A stretch of 64,000 nucleotides of DNA from Diospyros lotus. Taxonomy: Eukaryota > Streptophyta > Magnoliopsida > Ericales > Ebenaceae. A program made the translations under genes and the position numbers. The DNA lies in contig NC_068350.1 of the NCBI RefSeq assembly GCF_014633365.1, positions 34,649,119 through 34,713,118 on the forward strand. The letters are read 5' to 3'. Below, piece by piece: positions 25,201 through 37,710 of the stretch (positions are counted from its first letter, which is position 1; each line of letters opens with the position of its first letter). A model generated the notes under the pieces. That model was given only the letters and a program-made list of their open reading frames with translations, did no database searches and was not told where the DNA came from.

Positions 25201-25934
25201 ACAACATACACCCATTTAAACAAGCAATCTTCTTACAACCAAGACCAAGTTGGGAAACCAACTTCTTAGTATGATAAAGATCAATGGGTACACGATTACC
25301 AGTTGGCATTGTTTGATGCATAAACTGCATGATTTCATTATAACAACCTTCAGACATGTTATAATCAGACTTAATACTCAACATCCTAACTGCAGCAGAA
25401 AGTTCACTTTCTACTTCGCAATTCGGAATACAAGGGAGCTTGTGCAGCAGACAACATGTCATAAAATGCTTGTGCATTTTCATTCGGTGTTTCATCTACA
25501 TTGTAAGTCTGATAACTAATTCCACTTCCAGTATCATGCATTGTATATGGCATATTGGATGGTCATGCCGCATCCATTACCATCTGTTCATACGAATTAA
25601 ACTGATCCCTAAAACTGTCTTCTCTATAATATTCATTTTCAACAGCCGATGGAGCCACAACGGGCACTTCTTCCCCATGATGTATCCAATAATAATAACC
25701 CTTCATGAATCCATACTTGCAAATATCCTTTTTCACCTCATCGACTGATTTGAACCTCAAACATTCACATTTTGTACAATGACACTTTAATTTTCCTCCT
25801 AATCTTATGAAACTCTCTTGGGTAGATGCAAATTGAATAAACTCATCAACACCTTTGTAAAATTCTCGGGTGATGTCACTCCTTCGTAGATTGCATCTAT
25901 TATCAATTCACTTACGATACGCCGGTATTTTCAT
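22219..25934 (-). pseudogene. CACTA tnp2-like transposase gene, multi-exon, interrupted
   Basis: This encodes the catalytic CACTA transposase (Tnp2/Transposase_21 family), which would act in the nucleus on the element ends. In order: an N-terminal transposase-associated domain (GVDEFIQFAS, then CHCTKC and YYYWIHHGEE; 25840-25680); the Transposase_21 region (25430-24245), with a CxxC finger SCKFCGHPRF and LCADGFTSY, CWPVIVTPYNLP and GMLSGWMTAGRLACPYC motifs; a DUF4218 region (about 24120-23620, ending FLPGWFNPMEHLPIHLVYEAKVGG); an exon at 23553-23215; a DUF4216 exon (22986-22579); and a last acidic exon ending EEDD. Breaks are a TGA eight codons after the first Met, a TGA at 25563-25565, a 1-nt frameshift near 25435, TAA TAA near 24686-24691 and further stops near 24235 and 24060. 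The start at 25934 is a guess. Confidence 0.87.
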
Positions 25935-25999
25935 TTTAAATTCTATACTATATAACCCAAAAATACAAACTTAAAAACAAAGTCATCTTCAGTACTACA

Positions 26000-27417
26000 A
26001 TAATATTTGCAACCTATTAGTATATTTGTCGATAATTGACAATCTAGCTAAATATAATTCATTTTTTATTCATCGTAACAAAAATATATTTAATTTAATT
26101 TTAAATATAATTTCTTATTTATTGATATATTATTTCTTATTTATTTATAAGTATAATTTATTATTAAATATTATTTTCTACATACAACATTTTATTTATT
26201 TATCAAATATTATATTTTATTTATTTATTGATATTATTTATTGTGAAATCTTATTTTATAAAAATATCTTTTATTTATTTATAAATTATATTTTGGTATT
26301 TATTTATTAATATTATTAATTTTTAAATGTTATTTTATAAACTTGTATTAAATAAATAACTATTTAAACCAACAATATTTGTTTAAAAATAAATTAACCC
26401 ACCAACAATATTTATAAAAATCAATTACTATATTTGTACTTTTAATCTAAAAATATAAATAAAATACTCAAAATATAATTATTAAGTTTTTATTTAAATT
26501 CGTTATAATATATTTAATAAATAACTATTTAAAATATCTTTATATATTTATAATATTTATTTACAAAAAACAAAATTAACATAATAAATTTTTTATCTTA
26601 AATTTACATATTTTTTAATGCTTTCTCATTTAAATCATTAATAATATTATCATAATACACAATAATATATATACAACAGTTATCATTATAAACGAGAAAC
26701 CTATCAAGATTACACATTAACAAGTTATCATAATAATATTCACAATCATACTATCACAATACACATTAATAATATATTCAAGTAACATGTTATCATTATA
26801 AATAAAAAGTAAAAAGTATTATTTTACTGTTTATTTGATCTTATAAAAACAAATATAATGCACTCATAAAAACAAATATAATGCACTCATATTAATCAAG
26901 TAGCAAGTTATCAACTATTTTCTTTTTTTTTTTAAGTTTCCAAAATTTGAAACCCAACAAGACTACCTACACTATAATATAAAGATTACCCTAACAAATA
27001 CTGTAAATATGTCCTCTACAACTAGGATTCAAATTTTTTGAGACTAACTCGTTATAATTTTTATATGTTTTATCTAATGCACATAGTTTTTAGGTAACTA
27101 CCAAATTATTTTTAAATAATATTTCTATATATTATTTTTTATTAATTTATAAGAAAATATTTTATAAATTAATTATTTTTAGCCAATTAATGGGGGAAGA
27201 GAGTTTGGTTGAGTTTAGCCAATTAATTATTTTCAAAGTTGGGAGGGAAGATAGATTTTGACATCATAAGGGGTGGAGTAATGGCCTTTGGAGAGCTATT
27301 TTTTTGGTCTTTTTGGAGTACGTTCTAATGATGAGGGACTATGCTGCCTGATTGTTTTGCTGTAACTGCTTGTGGAATAGTATAGTCCTCAAAAAATTTC
27401 TACTCTCTCTCTCCCTC

Positions 27418-27448
<31 letters not shown>

Positions 27449-28538
27449 GATGAATAATGATGTTTTAAGTACTTTGCTTTTAAGTTACTTGCATTTTTTC
27501 TATTTTCATTATTGTTCGTTCTAGCTTTCTATTTTGCTTGAATACATGCTTGGGGATTCATTTTTAGATAATATTTTTTATTTATAAAATATTCTATTTT
27601 ATTTATTTGACCAAAATTTATCTTTTAAACGTGGACATCTAATAGTGTTTCCTTATGAATTAAAAGATTTTGATTCTTTTTGAATATTAGATTTAAATTT
27701 TATTTTATATTTTTTAATTTTAAATATTATTTTTACTTTTAAATATTAATTATATTATATCATTTATTTCTTTATACACTTTCAGACATAATATAATATA
27801 AATAATTTTAAATTTATATTATATTATATTACTTATTTATTTTTAAATATTATTTATTTCTTTTTACACTTTTAGAAAAGAAAATATTCTTTTTACAAAT
27901 AAATCATATATTCATTTTATTTTTATATGTAAATAATATTTTATATAAATAACAGAAATAACATTATTATTTTTTAATTATATATACAAAGTTATTACAA
28001 TTAACAATTAACGTGTAAGGTGTAACAGTTAATTTATCCTATATTTTACAATTACCAGTTATTTTATAACGTGTAACATTATTATTTTTTTTTCATTACA
28101 GTTAACAGTTATTATTATTATTATTATTATTATTATAAACAGTTATTATTATTTTTTCTCATTACTAACGTGTAACAGTTTTTTCTTATTATTATTCTTT
28201 TTAACAATTAACGTGTAACAAATAACTAACAAAAATATTTAATCAAGTAACACTTAATCAGTCTAAATTAACAGTTCTAAATATATAAAAGAAATCAAAT
28301 AATCTACACTAAGATCTATAATTTTATCTCAAAATATTTAAAGATGCATTTAACAATTAAAATGATAAAATATTAAAAATATAATGTATAAATAAAGAAA
28401 GAAAAATAACTTCTAAATATTGATGATATTATACTTGTGGATGAGCACGAAACCACAATGAAGGTTGAAATCACAATGAAAAATCTGAAATCTCTTGCCA
28501 AGCGAAAATCGAAATCACAACCGAGAGAGAGAGAGGGG
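26000..28538. other. AT-rich spacer upstream of the CACTA genes
   Basis: Very AT-rich with no supported gene. 27190-27560 is a less AT-rich island of unknown origin containing (TAA)n at about 27421-27450 after a CT-rich run. (TTA)n occurs near 28112-28135. The last ~280 bp (28261-28538) are related to 33390-33720 and 35240-35560, the leader/promoter-like module of the tandem duplication, and are cut by the hAT insertion. Confidence 0.55.
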
Positions 28539-28548
28539 TAGACATGGC

Positions 28549-28760
28549 CACGGTTCATGAACCGCCGGTTCCGGTTCATGAACCGCCAGTTCCGGTTCAA
28601 GAAATCTTTGAACCTGAACCGAACCGCCCAAGGGTGGTTTGGGACGGTTCGGTTCCGGTTCCGGTTCGTGCCGGTTCGGTCAACGGTTTGGATCGGTTCG
28701 GTCAACGGTTTGAGCCGGTTCGGTCAACGGTTCCGGTTCCGGTTCAAACCGAATTTTTTA
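28549..28760. repeat. Left subterminal GGTTCCGGTTC array of the hAT element
   Basis: Dense degenerate repeats of CCGGTTC, GGTTCGGTT and CGGTCAACGG run inward from the terminal inverted repeat. They are mirrored at the other end (31470-31612). Confidence 0.88.
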
Positions 28761-29121
28761 AATTTTTTTTAAATATTGTTGTATTCAATTTTGGTCCTTG
28801 TTCCGTTGTTCGGTTCGGTTTGGTTTCGATTTTTAATTGTTAAATGTAATTGTAAATATAAATATTCTCAACCATATTTTTAATAAAAAAACACTACTAA
28901 AAATTGAAGAAATATAAGTAATAATTTCATTAAAAATAATTAAAACAACTAAACAAGTATGTAATACAAGTAATTAATTTTTACAAATGTGAAAAATAAA
29001 AAATAAAAAATAGAATTAGACTTAATTTCATTAAAAAATAATTACAACAAAAATGTAATACAAGTAATTAATTTTTACAAATGTGAAAAAAAATAAAATA
29101 TGAACTTGGATGAGTTGGATC

Positions 29122-31099
29122 CTACGCATCTTCATTGGAGTCGGAAGTCGCCGTTGTTGAACCATCATTAACCCATTCGTCAGATAATGATGAATGGATA
29201 AGTTCTTCTTGACGTCGCATGTTAGCTCTTTCCCAATCATCGAGGCAAACTTGAGCTTCCAATGATTCTGGAGCCAATCTTGATCTTCTTTCGTCCAAAA
29301 TGTTGCCTCCACTATTGAATGTTTGTTCAACGGCTACAGTTGAAGCTGGAACTGCAAGAAGTTGACTTGCAATAATTGCAAGAGTTGGAAATGTCTCCTT
29401 GTGCCTTTTCCACCACTCCAAAATTTCAAAATTTAAACCTGTATCATCACCAAACTCAAAAACTGTGGTTAGATAAGTTTCGAGCTCCGAATGTGAGCTC
29501 GATCTAGATTTTTTCCTCCTTTGATCTAAAAATTTATGACCCCATTTCATTGGTTGGGAGGAAGAGGAATGCGAAGCCATGGATGGAAATGATTCTTCAC
29601 TACTAGGAGCAATAACATATGCTTCATATAATTAATTGCATAAAGTTCTAACCTTAGAAATTATAATATTCACATCAATTTCTTCATTATTTTCTAATCC
29701 TAACAACGAATAATAGTTAGACAAACACTCAATTAAACCATCAAATTTACACCTAGGATCAAATACCATAGTAACAAGAGAAATTTCAGGAATAAATTGA
29801 TAATAACGTAACCATTTTTCTCTCATTTCTACAACAGCATGACAAATTTCTTCAACATTAATTCCTTCCATTAATACACCGGCCACTACTAAGTGTATGA
29901 GTAGCATCATTAAAAATTCGTAAAATATTCAAAATTGAACTACAAACATTCCACATAGTTGGAAAAATAGGATATTGTGGAATATAATTTGCTGCAAAAG
30001 AACACAATAAATCTTTATATTCAAAAGATTGATTAAGTAATTTAAAAGTTGAGTTCCAACGAGTAGGGACATCTTTTGAAAAACGTTTTGGGGTTTGACC
30101 ATTGGAGGTGCAAAAATGTGCCCATGCTTTTGCAGTTCGAGGGTGTACCCAAATATAAGAAATAACATTTCTAATTGGATCTAAATAAGAATTAAGTAAC
30201 TTAATGCCATCTTGAACACATAAATTTAAAACATGGCATGCACATCTAACATGAAAAAATCTTCCACCAAAATTTGGTTGGCAAATTCTTTTCAATTCAT
30301 TAATAGAAGCAGTATTAGCCGATGCATTATCAAAAGAAATTGAAAAAATTCTATTAACTAATCTATATTCTTGTAAAATTTGTTGAATTAATCTACAAAT
30401 ATTTTCAGCATTATGACTTTCATCAAAACATCGATACGCAAGAATTCTTTTTTGTAAAACATAATTTTCATCAACCCAATGACAAGTAATACCCATATAT
30501 GAATGAGTTTGCCAATGATCACTCCAAATATCACTACAAATAGAAACATTAATATTATTGTTTTGAAAATATGTTATCAATTCAATTTTTGAGTTTTTAA
30601 ACAATTTTAACAAATTCCTTTTCAAAGTATTTCTAGGAATTGATTTAAAACTAGGATTAACAAAGTTTTGACAAAATCGAGTAAAACCTAATTTTTCACC
30701 AAAACTAAAAGATAAATGATCAATTGCTACCATTTCAGCTAAACCAGACCTACAATTAGCTTCATTATAATGAAATAATTGAGGAGAGTTTGAAGAGGTA
30801 GCAAACCCGGATATTTGTGTTTGATCGCGGCTCAATCCAACCTTGAGCGGGTGCTTTGTTCGCAAATGTCGGGCGAAAGTACCATATCCACCTCCTTGCT
30901 TGAATTTGTATACCTGATTACAATAATTACAAGATACATCAAATTTACCATCTCCTTTTGGTGTTTTCTTGAAATGAATATTAAAAATATCAGAAGTAGA
31001 AATTTTTCCACCTCCCTTTTGTTGAGTTTCACTCTCTTGTGTTTGAAAATTTTGAGCTTCAAACTCAACATTTTCAAAATTTCTACCTTCACTTACCAT
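29122..31099 (-). pseudogene. hAT transposase (BED finger, RNase-H-like, dimerisation domain)
   Basis: The start chosen is the Met at 31099 (MVSEGRNFENVEF); the frame is open further upstream but lies in AT-rich leader. The N-terminal BED zinc finger reads FDVSCNYCNQVYKF...YGTFARHLRTKHP (C-x2-C ... H-x4-H). The RNase-H-like core shows CSDIWSDHWQTHSYMGITCHWV, ISFDNASANTASI and FFHVRCACHVLNLCVQDG. The C-terminal dimerisation region reads LEWWKRHKETFPTLAIIASQLLAVPAS, VEQTFNSGGNILDERRSRL and VCLDDW. A single-base indel near 29890 shifts the frame, and an in-frame TAA lies at 29632-29634. Otherwise the ~650-residue protein is readable end to end. Family and mechanism follow known hAT transposases; activity is unlikely. 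Confidence 0.9.
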
Positions 31100-31469
31100 T
31101 TTTTTGAAAAAAGTATGATAATAAAAAAATATAATAATGTTAAAATAATATAGTAACAAGTAATAAATAATTAACAATATAATTGAATAAATTGATAAAT
31201 AACAAAATGAGAAGATTGAAGAAATTGAAATTGAAATATTAAATGAGAGACAAAATTGAGAGAATAATAGCTTGAGACTTGAGAGAGAGGGAGAGAGAAA
31301 GTGTGAAAAATGAGTGGGGGAGGGAGGGGTATATATAGATAGGAATTATAAAATTAAAAAAAAAATTAATAAAATTGGCAGCCAACGGTCCAATTTTGGA
31401 CCGTTGGGGGGGGGGCACGGGGGGGTTTGGACCGTTGGGGGGGGGGGGAGGGGGGGGCATGGGGGGGTT

Positions 31470-31612
31470 GTTCCGGTTCCGCGGAACCGGAACCTTGAAC
31501 CGGAACCGAACCGAATTTCGCCGGTTCAGTCCGGTTCCGGTTCCGGTTCGGCCGGTTCCGGGTCCGGTTCCAGCCGGTCCGGTTTCGGTTCAAACCGCCG
31601 GTCCGGTTCAAT
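31470..31612. repeat. Right subterminal CCGGTTC array of the hAT element
   Basis: Repeats of GGTTCCGGTTCC/CGGAACCGGAACC inward of the right terminal inverted repeat, including 'ccggaaccgaaccgaa'. G runs at 31407-31456 precede it. Confidence 0.85.
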
Positions 31613-31626
31613 TTTGGCCATGTCTA

Positions 31627-32778
31627 GAGGTGGGAATGCGTGAGATACATATAGAAAAAAGGGTAGTAAAATTAGGTGTGGGCGGGCGATTTTTAAAAAG
31701 GGCGCTGGGAGAGGGCGGGAATTCAAATTAATTTTTTTTTTTGGAGGGGGGGCGTGGCAGAAGAGGTGGGCACGTGCGCTTTGGAGGGGGTCGGGAAAGG
31801 AAGGGGGTGGGGCGCTGCGTGGCACATCCGGGGAGGGGGATATTTGGGGGGGGGCGACCGCGTGGCGCGTTGGGGAAGGGGCATGGGGGTTGTCCAGAAA
31901 TAGGCCGCCACATGGCGCCCAGAGGGGAGGGGGGAGTGGTCCAAGGGGGGCGGTTGATTTAGGGAAGGTGGGTTGATTTATGGGGAAGGGAAATGTCAGG
32001 GCTTTATGGGGAAGGGAAATTGGTGGGGGGGGCGCTGCTTGTCGTGGGAAATAAATGGCAGAGAAAAGGAGAGAGGGGGGAGTTGAGGGCTTTTTTTTTA
32101 ATATGTTTTGTTTATATTTTTTATTTATTAAACTAAATTTAATTTATTTCAAAATTATTATAACAAAATAATTTTTAATTTATTTTTATCTAGTAAAGTA
32201 AAATAAATATAATTTTTTATTATATTTTACACATACACTTCTTCACATTTTTACTCAAAAAATAAAATTTTTAACCAAATAATATAACATTATATTTATA
32301 TTTCTAATTTTATAATTATATTTAATAAATAATTAACTGGATAACAATATCTATAACATTATATTTGTACTTCTCATTTTAACATAACATGAAAATTTTA
32401 ATTTCTCTATAAATAATTACAAAAGTCAAATAATCTATAATGTAAAATTTAATTAATTCTTAAATCATCATAAAAAAATAATTTCTAATTTACTTTTTAA
32501 CTATTGAAGTTTATAACTATTGAAGTGTAATAAATATAATTTTTTATTACACTTTAAACATATACTTTTTTATATTTTTATCAAAAAAATAAACTTTTTA
32601 ATTAAATAATATAATATTATATTTATATTTTTAATTTTTTAATTATATTTAATAAATAATAGATTTATGAGGAAGAGAAATGGGGGGGTTGGTTATGGGC
32701 AAGAGAAATGTCAGAGAGGCAGTGGGTGGGTTTATGGGGAAGGGAAAAAAGGGGAGGGGATGTAGGTGCAGAGGCATT
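31627..32778. other. G-rich then AT-rich CACTA interior with direct repeats
   Basis: 31627-32090 is strikingly G-rich on the plus strand, with repeated 'ttatggggaagggaaa' phrases that recur at 32640-32760. Between them, two AT-rich blocks (about 32130-32340 and 32445-32660) are direct repeats, sharing 'aaaataaatataattttttatta' type text and 'aatataacattatatttata'. No gene is supported; open frames here are composition artefacts. Confidence 0.6.
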
Positions 32779-33109
32779 AATTGTACTACAGGAAGGAAAT
32801 GATCAACGACAAATGAGGGAGATTAGATCTCCATTTGCGGTCGATTTCATATATATTATATATAATATATATAATTATTAAAAAGAAAAAAGTCGATAGC
32901 CCGATTAATTCTTCCAATTGCGCACAGTGCGTGCGTCCTCTTCCAATTTCCAGCATCCCCTATTCCGTATTCTTTCTCCTTGCATTGTGTACGTTCGTGG
33001 GATTAATCCACCGCAATACATATATATGTGGTATATCTATATAATTCTAAATAATATGATACAATAATTTTTGTAGAGCATTTAATACCAGCAAAAACTC
33101 AAAATGACA

Positions 33110-33145
33110 CACACGCACGCACGCACACACACACATACGTATTAT
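33110..33145. repeat. (AC/GC)n microsatellite
   Basis: A run of acacacgcacgcacgcacac type, present in both duplication copies (also 34945-34972) but differing in repeat number. Confidence 0.85.
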
Positions 33146-33654
33146 TTTATAAATATTTATTAGGATATCAAATTAATCTTAATATTATTTACACCGTGTC
33201 TTTAGACATGGACATACGCTAGTATATACACAATAATATATACAGAATTTGTTGACACTATATAAATATAAAATAAATAATAATATACATGCAATAAATA
33301 TAAATAACAAAGATATTAAAATATACCCGTTAATCATTGAAAAGTAAATAAAAGAGATATTAATCAAATAACAGTTAATTATTATAAATTAACAGTTAAA
33401 AATGATATGGTACGAGCATTTTATTTGTTTAACATATCAGTTAAAACGAAATAATCTATAACTAATATAGATATTTTTCATCTAAAAACATTCAAAGATA
33501 CATTTAAAAGTTAAAATAACAAAATACTAAAAATATAATAAACAGAGAAATGGAAAAAAAAATACCTTACAGTAAGTAATGATGCTCGTATCTTCCAAAT
33601 GAAAATTAAACTACAACAAAAAAAAAATAAACAAGAAGTTTTTTTTTTTTTTTT

Positions 33655-33735
33655 TATTGAAAGTGAGGCAAGGAGAGAGGGAGGGCAGAGGAGGAGAGGT
33701 AGAGGACAAGACTTAAATAGGCGCCAGGGAGGGGG
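33655..33735 (-). promoter_or_regulatory. Candidate core promoter, copy A (TATA-like plus pyrimidine patch)
   Basis: Read on the minus strand: GGCGCCTATTTAAGTCTTGTCC, followed at once by a long C/T tract (complement of the purine run 33664-33705), then an AT-rich leader with a candidate splice donor at about 33570. TATA and Y-patch in this spacing resemble plant core promoters. It points toward the tnp2 gene on the same strand. Inference only; no transcript evidence. Confidence 0.4.
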
Positions 33736-34615
33736 GGAATTTGAAATTACTTGATTGATTCAAATTCCATCCCTATTTTGTAATGACCCGCCTCCCGGAG
33801 CCTCCATGCACCAAGAGGATCCGTGAGAGGGTCATTACTAAAATGATACCGAACAATAATATAACTACAACCCATACACGGCCCTTATTAAAATCATAAT
33901 ATTTCTTTTATATTGCATCTCGTAATCATTTTTACATAACCAATCACCACTTGGGCCCACCTGGACTTACATAACATAGGTTAATTTCAAAAACATAACC
34001 ATTAATCTTAATATAAGCACAACAACACCTAGGATCTAGTTTCGGGAGAGCTCTGCACTTGCTACCATGACATGACGGCCTGAACCCAAACCTTGCTGGA
34101 CGCACCTGCGATCTCGGGACACTCTCTTACCTGGAATGATGTAAAACAACATGAGTCGCGAGATTCAGCAAGCTCTAGAAAGAAAGGCTGAGGGTTTAGG
34201 ATAGAACTCTTCCCATGACATCCATGCAATTCATGCCAATCCAGTCACACCATGTCATGATCCATACGTGTCTTACTTCTACATGCATAACATAAAATTA
34301 ACTACACATAAGGAATCAGGGGCCCACATAAGTCACACATTGGCACCCGGGTCCCACATACAAACCTGTTGTAGCCTAACATAGGCTACCATTTCATTAT
34401 CCATAAAGACCCGCCTTTTCCTGACATGGTCGGCTTTTCCTGACATTCAACATTTGACTTTTCCTGATACTTGTTACATCCTGACATGAGTCGGTATTCC
34501 CGACACCTAGCACGGTACTCCCATCCAGAATAACAATAACAATAAAATCATGCAATGCAACACATAAGAAATGCAATGGCCGTTGTAGCATAAACATGAT
34601 GACAAGGCCCCCATA

Positions 34616-36463
34616 AATTGTACTACAGGAAGGAAATGATCAAGGGTAGAGGAGGGAGATTAGATCTCCCCTTGCGGTCGATTTCATATATATTATATAT
34701 AATATATATAATTATTAAAAAGAAAAAAGCCGACAGCCCGATTAATTCTTCCAATTGCGCACAGTGCGTGCGTCCTCTTCCAATTTTCAACGTCCCCTAT
34801 TCCGTATTCTTCCTCCTTGCGTTGTGTATGTCCGTGGGATTAATCCACCGCAATACATATATATGTGGTATATCTATATAATTCTAAATAATATGACACA
34901 ATAATTTTTGTAGAGCATTTAATACCAGCAAAAACTCAAATTGACACACGCACGCACACACACACACATATGTATTATTTTATAAATATTCATTAGGATA
35001 TCAAATTAATCTTAATATTATTTACACCGTGCCTTTAGACACGGACATACGCTAGTATATACACAATAATATATACAGAATTTGTTGACACTATATAAAT
35101 ATAAGATAAATAATAATATACATGCAATAAATATAAATAACAAAGATATTAAAATATACTCGTTAATCATTGAAAAGTAAATAAAAGAGATATTAATCAA
35201 ATAACAGCTAATTATTATAAATTAACAGTTCAAATTAACAGTTAAAAATGATATGGTACGAGCATTTTATTTGTTTAACATATCAGTTAAAACGAAATAA
35301 TCTATAACTAATATAGATATTTTTCATCTAAAAACATTCAAAGATACATTTAAAAGTTAAAATAAAAAAATACTAAAAATATAATAAACAGAGAAATGGA
35401 AAAAAAAATACCTTACAGTAAGTAATGATGCTCGTATCTTCCAAATGAAAATTAAACTACAACAAAAAAACTTAAACAAGAAGTTTTTTTTTTTTTTTTA
35501 TTGAAAGTGAGGCAAGGAGAGAGGGAGGGCAGAGAAGGGGAGGTAGGGGACGAGACTTAAATAGGCGCCGGGGAGGGGGGGCAATTTGAAATTACTTGAT
35601 TGATTCAAATCCCATCCCTATTTTGTAACGGCCCGCCTCCCAGAGCCTCCGTGCACCAAGAGGATCCGTGAGAGGGTCATTACTAAAATGATACCGAACA
35701 ATAATATAACTACAACCCATACACGACCCTTATTAAAATCATAATATTTCTTTTATATTGCATCTTGTAATCGTTTTTACATAACCAATCACCACTTGGG
35801 CCCACCTGGGCTTACATAACATAGGTTAATTTCAAAAACATAACTATTAATCTTAATATAAGCACAACAACACCCAAGATCTAGTTTCGGGAGAGCTCTG
35901 CACTTGCTACCATGACATGACGGCCTAGACCCAAACCTTGCTGGACGCACCTGCGATCTCGGGACACTCTCTTACCTGGAATGATGTAAAACAACATGAG
36001 TCGCGAGACTCAGCAAGCTCTAGAAAAAAAGGCTGAGGGTTTAGGATAGAACTCTTCCCATGACAACCCATGTAATTCATGCCAATCCAGTCACACCATG
36101 TCATGATCCATACATGCCTTACTTCTACATGCATAACATAAAATTAACTGCACATAAGGAACCAGGGACCCACATAAGTCACACATTGGCACCCGGGTCC
36201 CACGTACAAACTTGTTGTAGCCTAACATAGGCTACCATTTCATTATCCATAAAGACCCGCCTTTTCCTGACATGGTCGGCTTTTCCTGACATTCAACATT
36301 TGACTTTTCCTGATACTTGTTACATCCTGACATGAGTCGGTATTCCCGACACCTGGCACGGTACTCCCGTCCAGAATAACAATAACAATAAAATCATGCA
36401 ATGCAACACATAAGAAATGCAATGGCCGTTGTAGCATAAACATGATGACAAGGCCCCCATAAA
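34616..36463. repeat. Tandem duplication, copy B (1.85 kb)
   Basis: Same order and content as copy A. Its end ('gacaaggcccccataaa', about 36463) continues into unique sequence 'ccaagcatcaggctctgc', whereas copy A runs straight back into 'aattgtactacagg'. That identifies a direct tandem duplication with junction microhomology of about 3-4 bases ('taaa/ttaa'). Confidence 0.92.
35505..35580 (-). promoter_or_regulatory. Candidate core promoter, copy B
   Basis: Duplicate of the module at 33655-33735, with the CTATTTAAG box and pyrimidine tract both preserved. A third, diverged version is split by the hAT insertion (28500-28538 plus 31627-31720). Confidence 0.4.
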
Positions 36464-37679
36464 CCAAGCATCAGGCTCTGCTACGCCTCACATAGGAATA
36501 CACACATGCAGCATGCTCTAAATGCATATGCTCACCTAGGATACCCAAATTGGCTCTTAGACTAACCAGATCATGTAAATGCTCATACATCCCATCACAC
36601 AAAACATGTCCCCACATGAATGTAACCCAGTCCCTTGTAGCACACACATCATGAAATGCTCAAACCAAGGCGGGAATCTGGAGTACCAGTTCTTCTGGCC
36701 GTCTAGCGCTTATCGTAACAACCGATGACTGGCGCCCATACATCCAGCCATCAATTGCCACGACCCACGGTCAACAGTCAGTGGCTTTATACCCATACCC
36801 TTAGACACACTTACTGACACTATTAACTTTATATCCTCTAAACTTAACATTACACAACATTTCTCCATAACTTTTCATGTACATATCCACATAGCATCAT
36901 GATACCATTTTCATTTCCTTCTCATTCGCAGAAAAATCATCTCAACTTACATAATAGACTTTTAACATATTTCCATAATATCATATCATTTTCTAAGAAC
37001 CTAGTCCCAATCGGTTCGGCATCATTCCCAAAGAAAATAGAGCGATACAAAGCTCCGTAACGGTCAAAATGAAAGACACCAAGATAACTTTGCTTAACTT
37101 ATTCCATCAACAATAACCTCATTAATAAAATATAAATCATAAGGTGGTTGCCACACAGATTATTATTATTAAAGCGTGGAACCGAGTCAAGGTGAGGGAG
37201 AGTTTAAAATACAAGAAATCTCGAAGACTTTCACAGGAAATAAATAACACGAGGAGAGGGTTATGAACTTGCCTTTATTTGGCTTATTCTTGCCCTTTTT
37301 GCCCTCTCGATGCGAAGTAAAATATTTCCTAGCAGTTAACACAACTATGGCTTAAATTAATTAATTCTAATCGTGTAAACTATATAATTTAACCGTATAA
37401 AATCCATAATTTAAACATATAACACTTATATTAATTTTACTCACTTACCTGAATATTTTAAACACCAATTAATCACCAAAATCCCTTGATTTTCCTCACT
37501 TTTTCTTCCATTTCCATGGCTGCTCGCGCCCTTCTTCTTCTCCCATTATTTCCTCTCAATTCCTTCTCTGTTTTGGCAGCAAAAGTGGCCAAATTGGCCT
37601 TATAAATGACACAGCCAGAGCTTGGAGGCCAAGGCAATTTCGACGGCCCTCAGCGCGCCACGCGTCCACACACCATATC

Positions 37680-37710
37680 ACACACACACATATATATATA
37701 TATATATAAT
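37680..37710. repeat. (AC)n(AT)n microsatellite
   Basis: 'cacacacacatatatatatatatatata' run at 37680-37708. Longer frames predicted across it are artefacts. Confidence 0.8.

Larger units (their letters stand above)
28539..31626 (-). mobile_element. hAT transposon nested in the CACTA element
   Basis: The termini are perfect 12-bp inverted repeats TAGACATGGCCA (28539-28550 and, inverted, 31615-31626). Eight-base flanks GAGAGGGG and GAGGTGGG agree at 6 of 8 positions, consistent with an aged hAT target duplication. Both ends carry arrays of GGTTCCGGTTCC-type repeats. A BED-finger hAT transposase lies between on the minus strand. At 3.1 kb it is a complete, near-autonomous element broken by few mutations. 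Confidence 0.92.
32779..34615. repeat. Tandem duplication, copy A (1.84 kb)
   Basis: Begins 'aattgtactacaggaaggaaatgatcaa' at 32779 and ends 'gatgacaaggcccccataa' at the junction with copy B (34616). The offset between copies is 1837 bp at the left edge. Identity is high, with scattered substitutions and a few small indels. It contains the leader/promoter-like module (33390-33740) and the start of an LTR-like sequence (33779 onward). Confidence 0.92.

Noticed and set aside
31239..31962. Pro- and Gly-rich frames on both strands
   Set aside because: Explained by poly-G runs and the CCGGTTC subterminal array of the hAT element and the G-rich CACTA interior.
32835..35200. Paired small ORFs (69/87 and 60/60 residues) in both duplication copies
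   Set aside because: They are conserved only because the whole 1.84-kb unit is duplicated; they span AT microsatellite text and lack any family signature.
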